Shown piece by piece: positions 1-5,565 of a stretch of DNA of 11,062 bases. Location of the stretch: contig JADFGC010000039.1 in the NCBI GenBank assembly GCA_022567895.1, positions 1-11,062 on the forward strand, written 5' to 3'. Origin of the DNA: DRGT01 sp022567895. GTDB taxonomy: Archaea > Thermoproteota > Nitrososphaeria > Nitrososphaerales > Nitrosopumilaceae. Under the pieces are notes generated by a model. That model searched no databases. It was given only the letters and a program-made list of their open reading frames with translations, and was not told the origin of the DNA. Made by a program: the position numbers and the translations under genes. Each line of letters starts with the position of its first letter. Position 1 is the stretch's first letter.

Positions 1-636
1 GCCATCTCTTGTAGTAATAGCTGTTTTTTGAAGCATTTCATGTGCAACATGAGGCGGATTTCTTGTTTGAAAGGCTACAATTGTTTTCCAACCTGCTTCT
101 TGGAATATTTTTCGGGTTTGTTGAGGAGTCATTCTGTATTTTCGAATTTCTGTTTCTTGAGGTTTCTGTATGAAATCAATTTTTCCTCCTACTAAAACGT
201 CTTTTAGGGAATGTGTTTTGGCGACGCCAGGATGTTTGATATCAGTTGTGCCATAAACTCCTTGAGCCATTTTTTCTTTATCAAAAGAGAATGTTTCTTC
301 TACATTGAGAATTGCTACGCCTGTTCCTTCAGGATTTTTCAAAAGTATGTCTCCGGCTTCTTTCATTTTTTTTGCAGTTTCATTATCGACATCTAATATA
401 GTAGGCATTGTCCATGCTAATTCATTTGCAAGTCGTCCTTTGGAAATTACTCTCTCAAAATCCTCTTGGCCTAAGAAGCCTTCTAGTGGACTGAAAATTC
501 CGTCGGAAATATTTTCAACATCATTTGCTAAACCTTCGGTAATAGTAATTGAGAATAATCCTGACGGATCTTTTTTTGTTAAACGATTTACTAGCTTACC
601 GCCATGTGGTTTTATTCCTACAATGTTATCTGCCAT
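1..636 (-). CDS. sat: Sulfate adenylyltransferase (ATP sulfurylase), N-terminal 212 residues, cut by window edge
   Basis: This enzyme activates sulfate with ATP to give adenosine 5'-phosphosulfate (APS) and pyrophosphate, the first step of sulfate assimilation in the cytoplasm. I translated the minus strand: the protein starts MADNIVGIKPHGG at the ATG ending at 636 and reads open to base 1. The N-terminal PUA-like part contains DGIFSPLEGFLG (45-56). The nucleotide-binding signature QTRNPPHVAHE lies at 190-200 and matches the family QxRNPxHxxHE motif with both His residues present. Family members are usually near 380-400 residues, so roughly the C-terminal half lies beyond the left edge. The start is 5 bp after the APS reductase stop, with no promoter between, so the two are almost certainly cotranscribed. 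The ATG has no Shine-Dalgarno sequence. The family call is secure; completeness cannot be judged. Confidence 0.95.
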   Translation of the reverse strand, partial: MADNIVGIKPHGGKLVNRLTKKDPSGLFSITITEGLANDVENISDGIFSPLEGFLGQEDFERVISKGRLANELAWTMPTILDVDNETAKKMKEAGDILLKNPEGTGVAILNVEETFSFDKEKMAQGVYGTTDIKHPGVAKTHSLKDVLVGGKIDFIQKPQETEIRKYRMTPQQTRKIFQEAGWKTIVAFQTRNPPHVAHEMLQKTAITTRDG

Positions 637-641
637 AATTT

Positions 642-1361
642 CTAATCACTGTTATCCATGTGAAGGCCACATTCTTTATGTTCCTTTGACTCCCACCACC
701 AGCGACCGGCTCTCAGGTCTTCACCGTCTTTAATTGCTCTAGTACACGGTTGACAACCAATACTTGGATAGCCTTTATCGAGTAGTTTGTGATATGGAAC
801 GTTATTCTTTTTTATGTAATCCCAAACTTGGTCCCATGTCCAATCAATCAAAGGATTAATTTTTACAATGCCATCATATTTTTCATCAATTCCAAGCATT
901 TTCGCATCTTTTCTTATTGAAGTTTGATCACGTCTTATTCCAGATATCCATCCGTCTAGATTTTTTAACATCCTTCTCAATGGATGAACTTTACGAATTC
1001 CACAACAAAGATGTCTATTTTCAACGCTATCATAGAATAGATTAATTCCTTTTGTTCTAACCATTTCTTCTACTTCTTGAGCATCTGGAAACAATACTTC
1101 AAAATTGATATTGTATTTTTTTGAAAGCTCATCCATTATGTCATAAGTTTCTTCATTCAATCTGCCAGTATCAAGAGTAAAGAATCGCGATTTTGGGTTT
1201 ATTTTCACCATCATATCAATGATAACAGAATCTTCTGCTCCAAAGCTTGAAGCCTTTGCAACTCTAGGATGAAGATTATCTAATGCCCACTGAAGAGCAT
1301 CTTGGGGTGTTTTTAGTGTAGGATTAATTTTATCTAATTCTGCTTGAGTGAATTTTCCCAT
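642..1361 (-). CDS. cysH: Assimilatory adenylylsulfate (APS) reductase, [4Fe-4S] type, CysH family
   Basis: It reduces APS to sulfite and AMP using thiol-derived electrons. The 239-residue protein has the PP-loop-like nucleotide site SSFGAEDS (38-45), the TLDTGRL segment (62-68) and the substrate-contact motif SGIRRDQT (140-147). The catalytic cysteine lies in ECGLH (C231) near the C-terminus. Cysteine pairs CC at 119-120 and CxxC at 203/206 are the four ligands of the [4Fe-4S] cluster that marks APS-using reductases. Enzymes specific for PAPS lack this cluster. Together with the adjacent ATP sulfurylase and no APS kinase in view, this points to direct use of APS (EC 1.8.4.10). The length is normal for the stand-alone form without a thioredoxin domain. 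A TATA element lies 26 bp before the ATG, so the mRNA is probably leaderless. Activity on PAPS cannot be fully excluded. Confidence 0.93.
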   Translation of the reverse strand: MGKFTQAELDKINPTLKTPQDALQWALDNLHPRVAKASSFGAEDSVIIDMMVKINPKSRFFTLDTGRLNEETYDIMDELSKKYNINFEVLFPDAQEVEEMVRTKGINLFYDSVENRHLCCGIRKVHPLRRMLKNLDGWISGIRRDQTSIRKDAKMLGIDEKYDGIVKINPLIDWTWDQVWDYIKKNNVPYHKLLDKGYPSIGCQPCTRAIKDGEDLRAGRWWWESKEHKECGLHMDNSD

Positions 1362-1381
1362 GATAAAATTTGCATTAGGTA

Positions 1382-1390
1382 GTTTTATAA
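1382..1390 (-). promoter_or_regulatory. TATA box of the APS reductase-sat operon
   Basis: The minus strand reads TTATAAAAC, centred about 26 bp before the APS reductase ATG. That is the spacing expected when transcription starts at or next to the start codon (leaderless mRNA). Confidence 0.6.
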
Positions 1391-1414
1391 TGATTACGAG
1401 ATGATTTTTGTTCT

Positions 1415-1425
1415 AAATTATAAAC
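1415..1425 (+). promoter_or_regulatory. TATA box of the ThiI-like gene
   Basis: AAATTATAAAC is centred about 26-27 bp before the ATG at 1447. It lies in the 85-bp divergent intergenic region and faces away from the APS reductase promoter; the two TATA elements are about 33 bp apart. Confidence 0.6.
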
Positions 1426-1446
1426 AGCTTTGAATAACTAACAAAA

Positions 1447-2583
1447 ATGAGCGAAAATGCGTTTGTGGTGGTTTTTCCATCAATTTTTGCTAAGAATAAA
1501 GTAAACCAACTAGAATCAAATATTAAAAAAATACTAAAAATTAAAAATCAAGAATTTAGAAAAATTAAACGTGATGATTCTGTAATTGTTATTGATGCTA
1601 ACGATCCTGTATTTGCTTCATCTGCAATAAATTTACTTTTTGGGATAAAAAAAGTAGCAATTGCAAAACAAGTAAAAAATGATTTTAATACAATTGTTTC
1701 TGAAATCACAAAAATTGGATCAAATCTTCTTCTTAAAGGAGAAAAATTCTATGTACAAGTAGAAGGATTTTCAACTGGTTTTCTTACAAAGGATATTGAA
1801 ATTTCTGCGACATCATCAATTATTGAAAAAACAGTAAAGCTTGGAGCAAAACCTGGAAGCGAAGAAAAATACGATAAACTTCTTTATACTTATCTTACAA
1901 AATCTAATGCTTACGTTTGTGTGTATGTTGATGATGGATTTGGTGGCATTCCTTACAATTCTCAAAACGAAAGGGTAGTATGTGCAATATATGACGAATT
2001 ATCAGCAATTTCTTGCCTTGAAACAATCAAAGAAGGATTTGATGTAAAAATAATTGTTTGCTACAAACAAAAATCAGATCTCACTAATTTAGTAAAAATT
2101 TTAAATCAAATTTTACCAAGGACTACAAGATCAAAAATTGACGTAGAATTTTTTCAAATTCCAATTAAGGGTTCAAGCTCAAAAAGCCTGTTAACATTGA
2201 TAGATTCAGTTACTGAAATTTTAATTCGTGTGGCAAAAGCCAATAAAATTAACAAAATTTCACTTGGATTATCTCATTTAATTTTTCCTTCAAGTTTTGT
2301 AGAAAATTCTATAAAACAGGTTTTTAGGAATAATTTTACTTCATTAATTCCCCTTTCAGGCTTAGATGATGGAATCTTTGAAGATGCTAAAGAATTAGGA
2401 TTAGGAAAATATCTTTCTAAAATAGAAAAATTAGGTGAGATGAGTTTTTCAAAACAATATGCATCTAAAATTGAAATCAAGAAAATTGTTGAAAATACCT
2501 TGAAAAAAAGAAAAATTGTTTCAATTGTAATAGGTCCAAATAATGTTCATGAAATTCTTGATTCTCTAGAAGAAAATCATTGA
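1447..2583 (+). CDS. ThiI-like THUMP-domain protein with degenerate PP-loop (probably not an active sulfurtransferase)
   Basis: The 378-residue protein follows the order of ThiI, the tRNA 4-thiouridine synthetase. It has an N-terminal ferredoxin-like segment (about 1-75), a THUMP-like RNA-binding segment (about 76-165; KGEKFYVQVEG at 97-107) and a Rossmann-like segment (about 175-378). Active-site elements expected in ThiI are not there. The SGGxDS PP-loop would fall in VVCAIYDELSAISCLE (177-192), where YDELSA replaces it. The later GDSLGQVxSQT-type motif corresponds to GLSHLIFPSSFVEN (274-287). The catalytic Cys of the E-Y-C segment is absent: there is no Cys after C205. The piece IPLSGLDDGIFEDAKELG (301-318) still matches the ThiI 'RPLIGMDKEEI' region. 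I infer an RNA-binding, non-catalytic paralogue or a partner of a separate sulfurtransferase. The family placement rests on motif order only. It is read divergently from the sulfate-reduction operon. Confidence 0.7.
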   Translation: MSENAFVVVFPSIFAKNKVNQLESNIKKILKIKNQEFRKIKRDDSVIVIDANDPVFASSAINLLFGIKKVAIAKQVKNDFNTIVSEITKIGSNLLLKGEKFYVQVEGFSTGFLTKDIEISATSSIIEKTVKLGAKPGSEEKYDKLLYTYLTKSNAYVCVYVDDGFGGIPYNSQNERVVCAIYDELSAISCLETIKEGFDVKIIVCYKQKSDLTNLVKILNQILPRTTRSKIDVEFFQIPIKGSSSKSLLTLIDSVTEILIRVAKANKINKISLGLSHLIFPSSFVENSIKQVFRNNFTSLIPLSGLDDGIFEDAKELGLGKYLSKIEKLGEMSFSKQYASKIEIKKIVENTLKKRKIVSIVIGPNNVHEILDSLEENH

Positions 2584-2584
2584 G

Positions 2585-2593
2585 AATTTAAAC
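2585..2593 (+). promoter_or_regulatory. TATA-like element before the glycosyltransferase gene
   Basis: AATTTAAAC begins 2 bp after the ThiI-like stop codon and is centred about 27 bp before the ATG at 2616. It suggests an independent leaderless start, though read-through from the upstream gene is also possible. Confidence 0.45.
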
Positions 2594-2615
2594 GGCTAAA
2601 GTTAACGGAAATATT

Positions 2616-3851
2616 ATGAAAAAGATAGGAGGATTCATCTATCCGTGGGGCAATGGTCACTATTCTAGAATGATGAGATTAAATGAAGTGCTTCCAGATT
2701 ATATCAAAGAAGAATTTGAAATTCATTTTTCAAGTAAGGATCATGTTTATGAAAAACTGTTAGAAAATTTTCCGGAGAAACGTGAACAGATTCATGAAAT
2801 TTTAATGCCTACGCCAATTGATGGAAAATTTGGTCCAAGTATTTCACTATCCATGATGAATCTACTGTTACCAATTGCTACTAATCCACCCTTAGTAAAA
2901 CAAATTGCAAGTTATCTAAAAGAGGAAGGTAAATTATTTAATAAAGAAAAGTTTGATCTTGTAATTAATGATGGGGATATGGGCGCTAATGTACTTGCAG
3001 GACGAAGGGGAATACCAAGTATCTTTATTACAAATCAGTTTATGCCAAAACTTTGGAAATCAAGATTTTACTTTTATCCATCATTAATTTTTGTTGCTAA
3101 ACAAATTGCCAAAGCCACAAGAATTCTAGTTGCAGACTCACCTCCCCCATACACAATTTGTGAATATAATCTGAATTTTCCGGAAAAATTAAATGATAAG
3201 GTAACTTTTGTTGGTTATTTTCTTAATAATAAAACAAATCCAAAGCAAGCAAAAACTGATCTAGAGAATTTAATTCAAGATTCTGAATTTGGATATTGGA
3301 TGCGAACAGGTAACAAATCAACTAATGACGGAACTGGTGAAAAATACGAACAAGTTTTCAAACAAGATGAGATGAGAGATGAAAAACGAGTTGTTTCTCA
3401 TGCTAGAAAAGATCCTTCAATTGACAGAGTTTTAGATAAAGATGGAAGAAGCTACTCAATTTCTGAGGCTGTAGAAAAGAAAATTGATTGGATTCAGATA
3501 GATATTGGATATTTATCAGACCAGGAAAAAAACACAGTTTTGAATTTATGTAAATACGCAGTTATTAATGGATCTCATACTGTAATGGGAGAAATTTTAG
3601 GGGATAAAGCAAAACCGATTATTGGAATGCCAGTATATGATGAACATACTAATCAAATAAAATGGGCTGAAGAAAAAAATCTAGGAATTTTAGCAAACAA
3701 TGAAAAACAGGTTGCTAGTGCCATCACCACTATCAAAAACAACTATAGCAAATTTGAAGAAAGTCTGCACGAATTTTCGAAGAACTTTGTTAGAAATGGA
3801 GCTGAAAATTCTGCAAAAATTGCTAATGATGTACTCGAAAATAAGAAATAA
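2616..3851 (+). CDS. GT28/MurG-like glycosyltransferase (GT-B fold)
   Basis: This is probably a cytoplasmic or membrane-peripheral sugar transferase using a nucleotide-sugar donor; acceptor and donor are unknown. The N-terminus has the GT-B opening IGGFIYPWGNGHYSR (4-18), with the Gly-rich G-x-GH turn typical of GT28 acceptor domains. FDLVINDGDMGANVLAGRRGIP (113-134) fits the 'D.vv.D....a..aar..g.P' pattern. The C-terminal donor-site signature is clear: VINGSHTVMGEIL (316-328), PIIGMPVYDEHTNQIKWAEE (334-353), then GILA. Between the halves, residues 225-285 are highly charged and do not look like the usual first strand and Gly-rich loop of the donor domain. This stretch may be a lineage-specific insertion or replacement. 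There is no signal peptide or membrane helix. The gene ends with tandem stops TAA TAG. A role in S-layer or lipid glycosylation would be a guess. Confidence 0.75.
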   Translation: MKKIGGFIYPWGNGHYSRMMRLNEVLPDYIKEEFEIHFSSKDHVYEKLLENFPEKREQIHEILMPTPIDGKFGPSISLSMMNLLLPIATNPPLVKQIASYLKEEGKLFNKEKFDLVINDGDMGANVLAGRRGIPSIFITNQFMPKLWKSRFYFYPSLIFVAKQIAKATRILVADSPPPYTICEYNLNFPEKLNDKVTFVGYFLNNKTNPKQAKTDLENLIQDSEFGYWMRTGNKSTNDGTGEKYEQVFKQDEMRDEKRVVSHARKDPSIDRVLDKDGRSYSISEAVEKKIDWIQIDIGYLSDQEKNTVLNLCKYAVINGSHTVMGEILGDKAKPIIGMPVYDEHTNQIKWAEEKNLGILANNEKQVASAITTIKNNYSKFEESLHEFSKNFVRNGAENSAKIANDVLENKK

Positions 3852-3863
3852 TAGCTTTCTAAG

Positions 3864-3872
3864 ATTATATTA
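3864..3872 (+). promoter_or_regulatory. Possible TATA element upstream of the structured element
   Basis: ATTATATTA lies just outside the left arm. By the usual spacing it would start transcription near 3893-3896, inside the left part of the element, so it does not neatly explain a full-length RNA. The call is weak. Confidence 0.25.
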
Positions 3873-3875
3873 GAT

Positions 3876-3956
3876 GTCTGGTACGCGGTATGTTCGATGG
3901 GCGAACTGACCGTGTAATCGGGATGACGATATAATCCGCGTACCAGATTTTCTTTT
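3876..3956 (+). ncRNA. Putative structured RNA: three-way junction closed by a 12-bp perfect stem and followed by a T-run
   Basis: The arms 3877-3888 (TCTGGTACGCGG) and 3936-3947 (CCGCGTACCAGA) pair perfectly, with an optional G·U pair outside. Inside are two hairpins: GTTCG/CGAAC (3892-3896 with 3902-3906, loop ATGGG) and ATCG/CGAT (3917-3920 with 3927-3930, loop GGATGA). T-A pairs between 3889-3891 and 3931-3933 can extend the main stem across a two-base bulge. By hand count, 37 of 71 bases are G or C in a clearly A/T-rich neighbourhood, as is usual for structural RNAs. The right arm runs straight into TTTTCTTTT (3948-3956), which could terminate transcription. I do not recognise the family, and it does not fit a tRNA, 5S rRNA or standard C/D or H/ACA guide. 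It could be a small RNA, a leader of the gene at 3959, or a DNA-level operator. The strand is chosen from the T-run. Confidence 0.5.
3928..3936 (+). promoter_or_regulatory. Possible TATA box of the CxxC protein gene, inside the structured element
   Basis: GATATAATC is centred about 27 bp before the ATG at 3959, the spacing seen at the other leaderless genes here. If it is used, the inverted arms would surround a promoter rather than form an mRNA leader. Confidence 0.4.
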
Positions 3957-3958
3957 GA

Positions 3959-4318
3959 ATGATTTTGCCTTACGATCTTATCGTAGAGTGGGAACGCTTT
4001 TATGGAAAAAATTTGGTCAGGTCATCATTGCCAAACTGTCCAGAATGTGTAGCAAAAGAAAAGAAAGCCATTATGGAACAAAATGCAGAGAATCCAGACG
4101 TTGATTTAAGTAAGCTTTTTGAAGAAATTGAAATTCCAATGAAATTTGACCCAATTACAAAACACTTCATTTGTAAAAAATGTGGATTATATGCCACAAG
4201 AGAACAAGTTGGAGATATTCGTGAACGTCTAAATCGTAAAGAAACGACTAGACAAGATAGACAATATGACTATCTTGATTGGTGGCAAAAAAGCAAAAAA
4301 GAAAAACAGCAACACTAG
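3959..4318 (+). CDS. Small protein with two CxxC motifs (probable zinc-binding), function unknown
   Basis: This 119-residue soluble protein has CPEC at 27-30 and CKKC at 72-75, in NCPECVAKEKKA and FICKKCGLYATREQ. Together they could form a split zinc ribbon, although about 40 acidic/hydrophobic residues separate the pairs. The second knuckle followed by GLYATREQVGDIRERL resembles zinc ribbons that hold nucleic acid or protein partners. The C-terminus (90-119) is strongly charged and carries a YDYLDWW segment. There is no signal peptide. I do not recognise a named family and infer only metal binding. The ATG lies 3 bp after the T-run of the structured element and has no Shine-Dalgarno; a TTG at 3965 is an alternative start. 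The next gene begins 8 bp after this stop, so the two likely form an operon. Confidence 0.75.
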   Translation: MILPYDLIVEWERFYGKNLVRSSLPNCPECVAKEKKAIMEQNAENPDVDLSKLFEEIEIPMKFDPITKHFICKKCGLYATREQVGDIRERLNRKETTRQDRQYDYLDWWQKSKKEKQQH

Positions 4319-4326
4319 ATAAAAAA

Positions 4327-4722
4327 ATGGTAAAAAAGAAAGAAGATGTTCCAGAATGGGTTACAGATGAGATAAAAAATGCAAAATTTGAAAAACCTGT
4401 TTCTCAAACAGAAACTGGATATATTTTAGAAATTTACGAAAGTGATGGAAAAATTGATGCACAGTTGTATGAATCAGTTGAGGATGGAAGGCATATTGTA
4501 ACTATGGACTTACCAAAAAAAGTCAAACCTGTAGATTTGGAAAGAGGGGTTGTGTACGAATTTACATTTAATTCTATGAAAGCATCTCTGAGCAAAAAAG
4601 TAGTAGAATATTTGAAAAAAGAAAAAGAAATTGAAATGAATGCAATCTACCAATTTGAATTAAACAGTCTTGAATTGCTTGATGTTGGTTCTTCCGAGTC
4701 TACAGATGCAGAAGTAGAATAA
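4327..4722 (+). CDS. Small charged conserved-type protein, possible OB-like beta-rich core, function unknown
   Basis: This 131-residue protein begins with a basic stretch (MVKKKEDVPEWV) and continues with alternating hydrophobic segments suggestive of beta strands: GYILEIYE, IDAQLYES, HIVTMDLP and VVYEFTFN. A Lys/Glu-rich helix follows (SKKVVEYLKKEKEIEM), then a strand and an acidic tail (SSESTDAEVE). The pattern could suit an OB-type or SH3-like barrel, but I cannot name a family. I chose the ATG at 4327, 8 bp after the upstream stop. The reading frame stays open back to a TTG at 4279, which would overlap the previous gene by 40 bp and add a Lys-rich extension; that start is less likely. There is no membrane segment or signal peptide. 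The gene ends 1 bp from the convergent dehydrogenase gene. Confidence 0.7.
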   Translation: MVKKKEDVPEWVTDEIKNAKFEKPVSQTETGYILEIYESDGKIDAQLYESVEDGRHIVTMDLPKKVKPVDLERGVVYEFTFNSMKASLSKKVVEYLKKEKEIEMNAIYQFELNSLELLDVGSSESTDAEVE

Positions 4723-4723
4723 A

Positions 4724-5530
4724 CTAGTTTGATTTTTTACTTTTTTCTAATTGTTTTCTAAAAGCTGAACCAATTATTGGATTAATAAAAAATGGAAAGG
4801 TATGCTTTGCCCAAATTCCTGCTCGAGTTATGGAGGGAACGACAATCTCAAGTCTTCTGGAATTTGCTGCCTTTACTACTGCCTTTGCGACAGTTTCTGG
4901 GCTTAATGAAATTCCTGTAGCACGTTTTGTAAAATTTTCAAAGGAGGGATGATCAAACAAATTTGTTCTAACCATAATAGGGCTTACAACAGTAACTCCA
5001 ATGCTTGTTCCATGAAGTTCGTGTTTCAAACCTTCTGAAAAGCCAAGCATAGCAAATTTTGTCGCACAATAAGAGGCAATTCCAGGAACACTAAAACTTG
5101 CACCTACTGATGCCACATTAACTATGTGACCAAAATTTTGTTCTAACATTACAGGAAGGAAGTTCTTGATACAATAAACCATTCCAAAATAGTTTGTTTC
5201 CATTTGTGATTCGATTTCTTCAATAGTTAAATCATTGATTTTACCATAAATTACAAAACCAGCATTGTTTACTAGAATATCCACTCTACCAAATTTATCT
5301 AATACATTTTCTGCCATTTGTTTTACTTGAGATTTTTGTGAAACATCACATGTACAAACTAATGTTTTAACATTAAATTTAGAAATCTTTTTTTCTACAA
5401 CAAGAAGTTTTTCTTTTCTTCTTGCTACTAAAACAATGTTTGCACCCTTTTTTGCAAATTGAATTGCTGATGCTTCCCCAATTCCACTAGATGCCCCTGT
5501 GATAACTACTACCTTATTTTTAAAATCCAT
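4724..5530 (-). CDS. Short-chain dehydrogenase/reductase (SDR), classical type
   Basis: This is an NAD(P)H-dependent oxidoreductase of unknown substrate, probably acting on an acyl, keto or sugar/lipid alcohol. Numbering is from the ATG ending at 5530 (268 residues). It has the cofactor motif TGASSGIG (11-18), the NNAG motif (88-91) and the catalytic tetrad N113, S141, Y154 and K158 (SYCATK). Arg37-Arg38 after the second strand (VLVARRKEK) favour NADPH over NADH. The tail after 235 contains a hydrophobic stretch (AGIWAKHTFPFFINPIIG), which may lie at the membrane or form part of the substrate lid, and ends in a Lys-rich segment. A TTG at 5539 would add three residues; I prefer the ATG because a TATA-like element is centred about 25 bp before it. 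The gene lies downstream of the flippase-like gene on the same strand, which hints at a lipid-related substrate, but that is only context. Confidence 0.92.
   Translation of the reverse strand: MDFKNKVVVITGASSGIGEASAIQFAKKGANIVLVARRKEKLLVVEKKISKFNVKTLVCTCDVSQKSQVKQMAENVLDKFGRVDILVNNAGFVIYGKINDLTIEEIESQMETNYFGMVYCIKNFLPVMLEQNFGHIVNVASVGASFSVPGIASYCATKFAMLGFSEGLKHELHGTSIGVTVVSPIMVRTNLFDHPSFENFTKRATGISLSPETVAKAVVKAANSRRLEIVVPSITRAGIWAKHTFPFFINPIIGSAFRKQLEKSKKSN
4733..4746 (+). terminator. T-tract terminator for the 3959-4722 unit, inside the opposing gene
   Basis: Two runs of six T (4733-4738 and 4741-4746) begin about 10 bp after the stop at 4722. Archaeal RNA polymerase terminates at such U-tracts without a hairpin. 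On the other strand they encode the Lys-rich C-terminus of the dehydrogenase. Confidence 0.5.
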
Positions 5531-5549
5531 ATTATTCAAAATCTAATTT

Positions 5550-5560
5550 GAAAAATAAAG
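5550..5560 (-). promoter_or_regulatory. TATA-like element of the SDR gene
   Basis: The minus strand reads CTTTATTTTTC, centred about 25 bp before the ATG at 5530. It falls in the 35-bp gap after the flippase-like gene and supports the ATG over the TTG at 5539. Confidence 0.4.
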
Positions 5561-5565
5561 TATTA

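Noticed and set aside
305..733. Long plus-strand open frame of 142 codons
   Set aside because: It lies antisense to sat and APS reductase, both of which have clear catalytic motifs. Its composition is not protein-family-like.
3892..3930. C/D box guide RNA or hammerhead ribozyme
   Set aside because: CTGA and GGATGA are present, but there is no proper C box (RUGAUGA) near the 5' end or D box near the 3' end. The hammerhead GAAA core is missing on both strands.
3892..3940. Fluoride riboswitch
   Set aside because: GATGG and GATGAC recall its conserved segments, but the pairing layout and the terminal CUCC-type segment do not fit. The downstream gene is not a fluoride exporter.
3877..3947. tRNA, including a permuted or intron-bearing one
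   Set aside because: GTTCGATGG resembles a T-loop, but there is no 7-bp acceptor plus D, anticodon and T arm arrangement on either strand. The closing stem is 12 bp.
4279..4326. Longer start (TTG at 4279) for the 131-residue protein
   Set aside because: It would overlap the upstream gene by 40 bp and add only a Lys-rich extension. The ATG at 4327 is 8 bp after the upstream stop and fits better.
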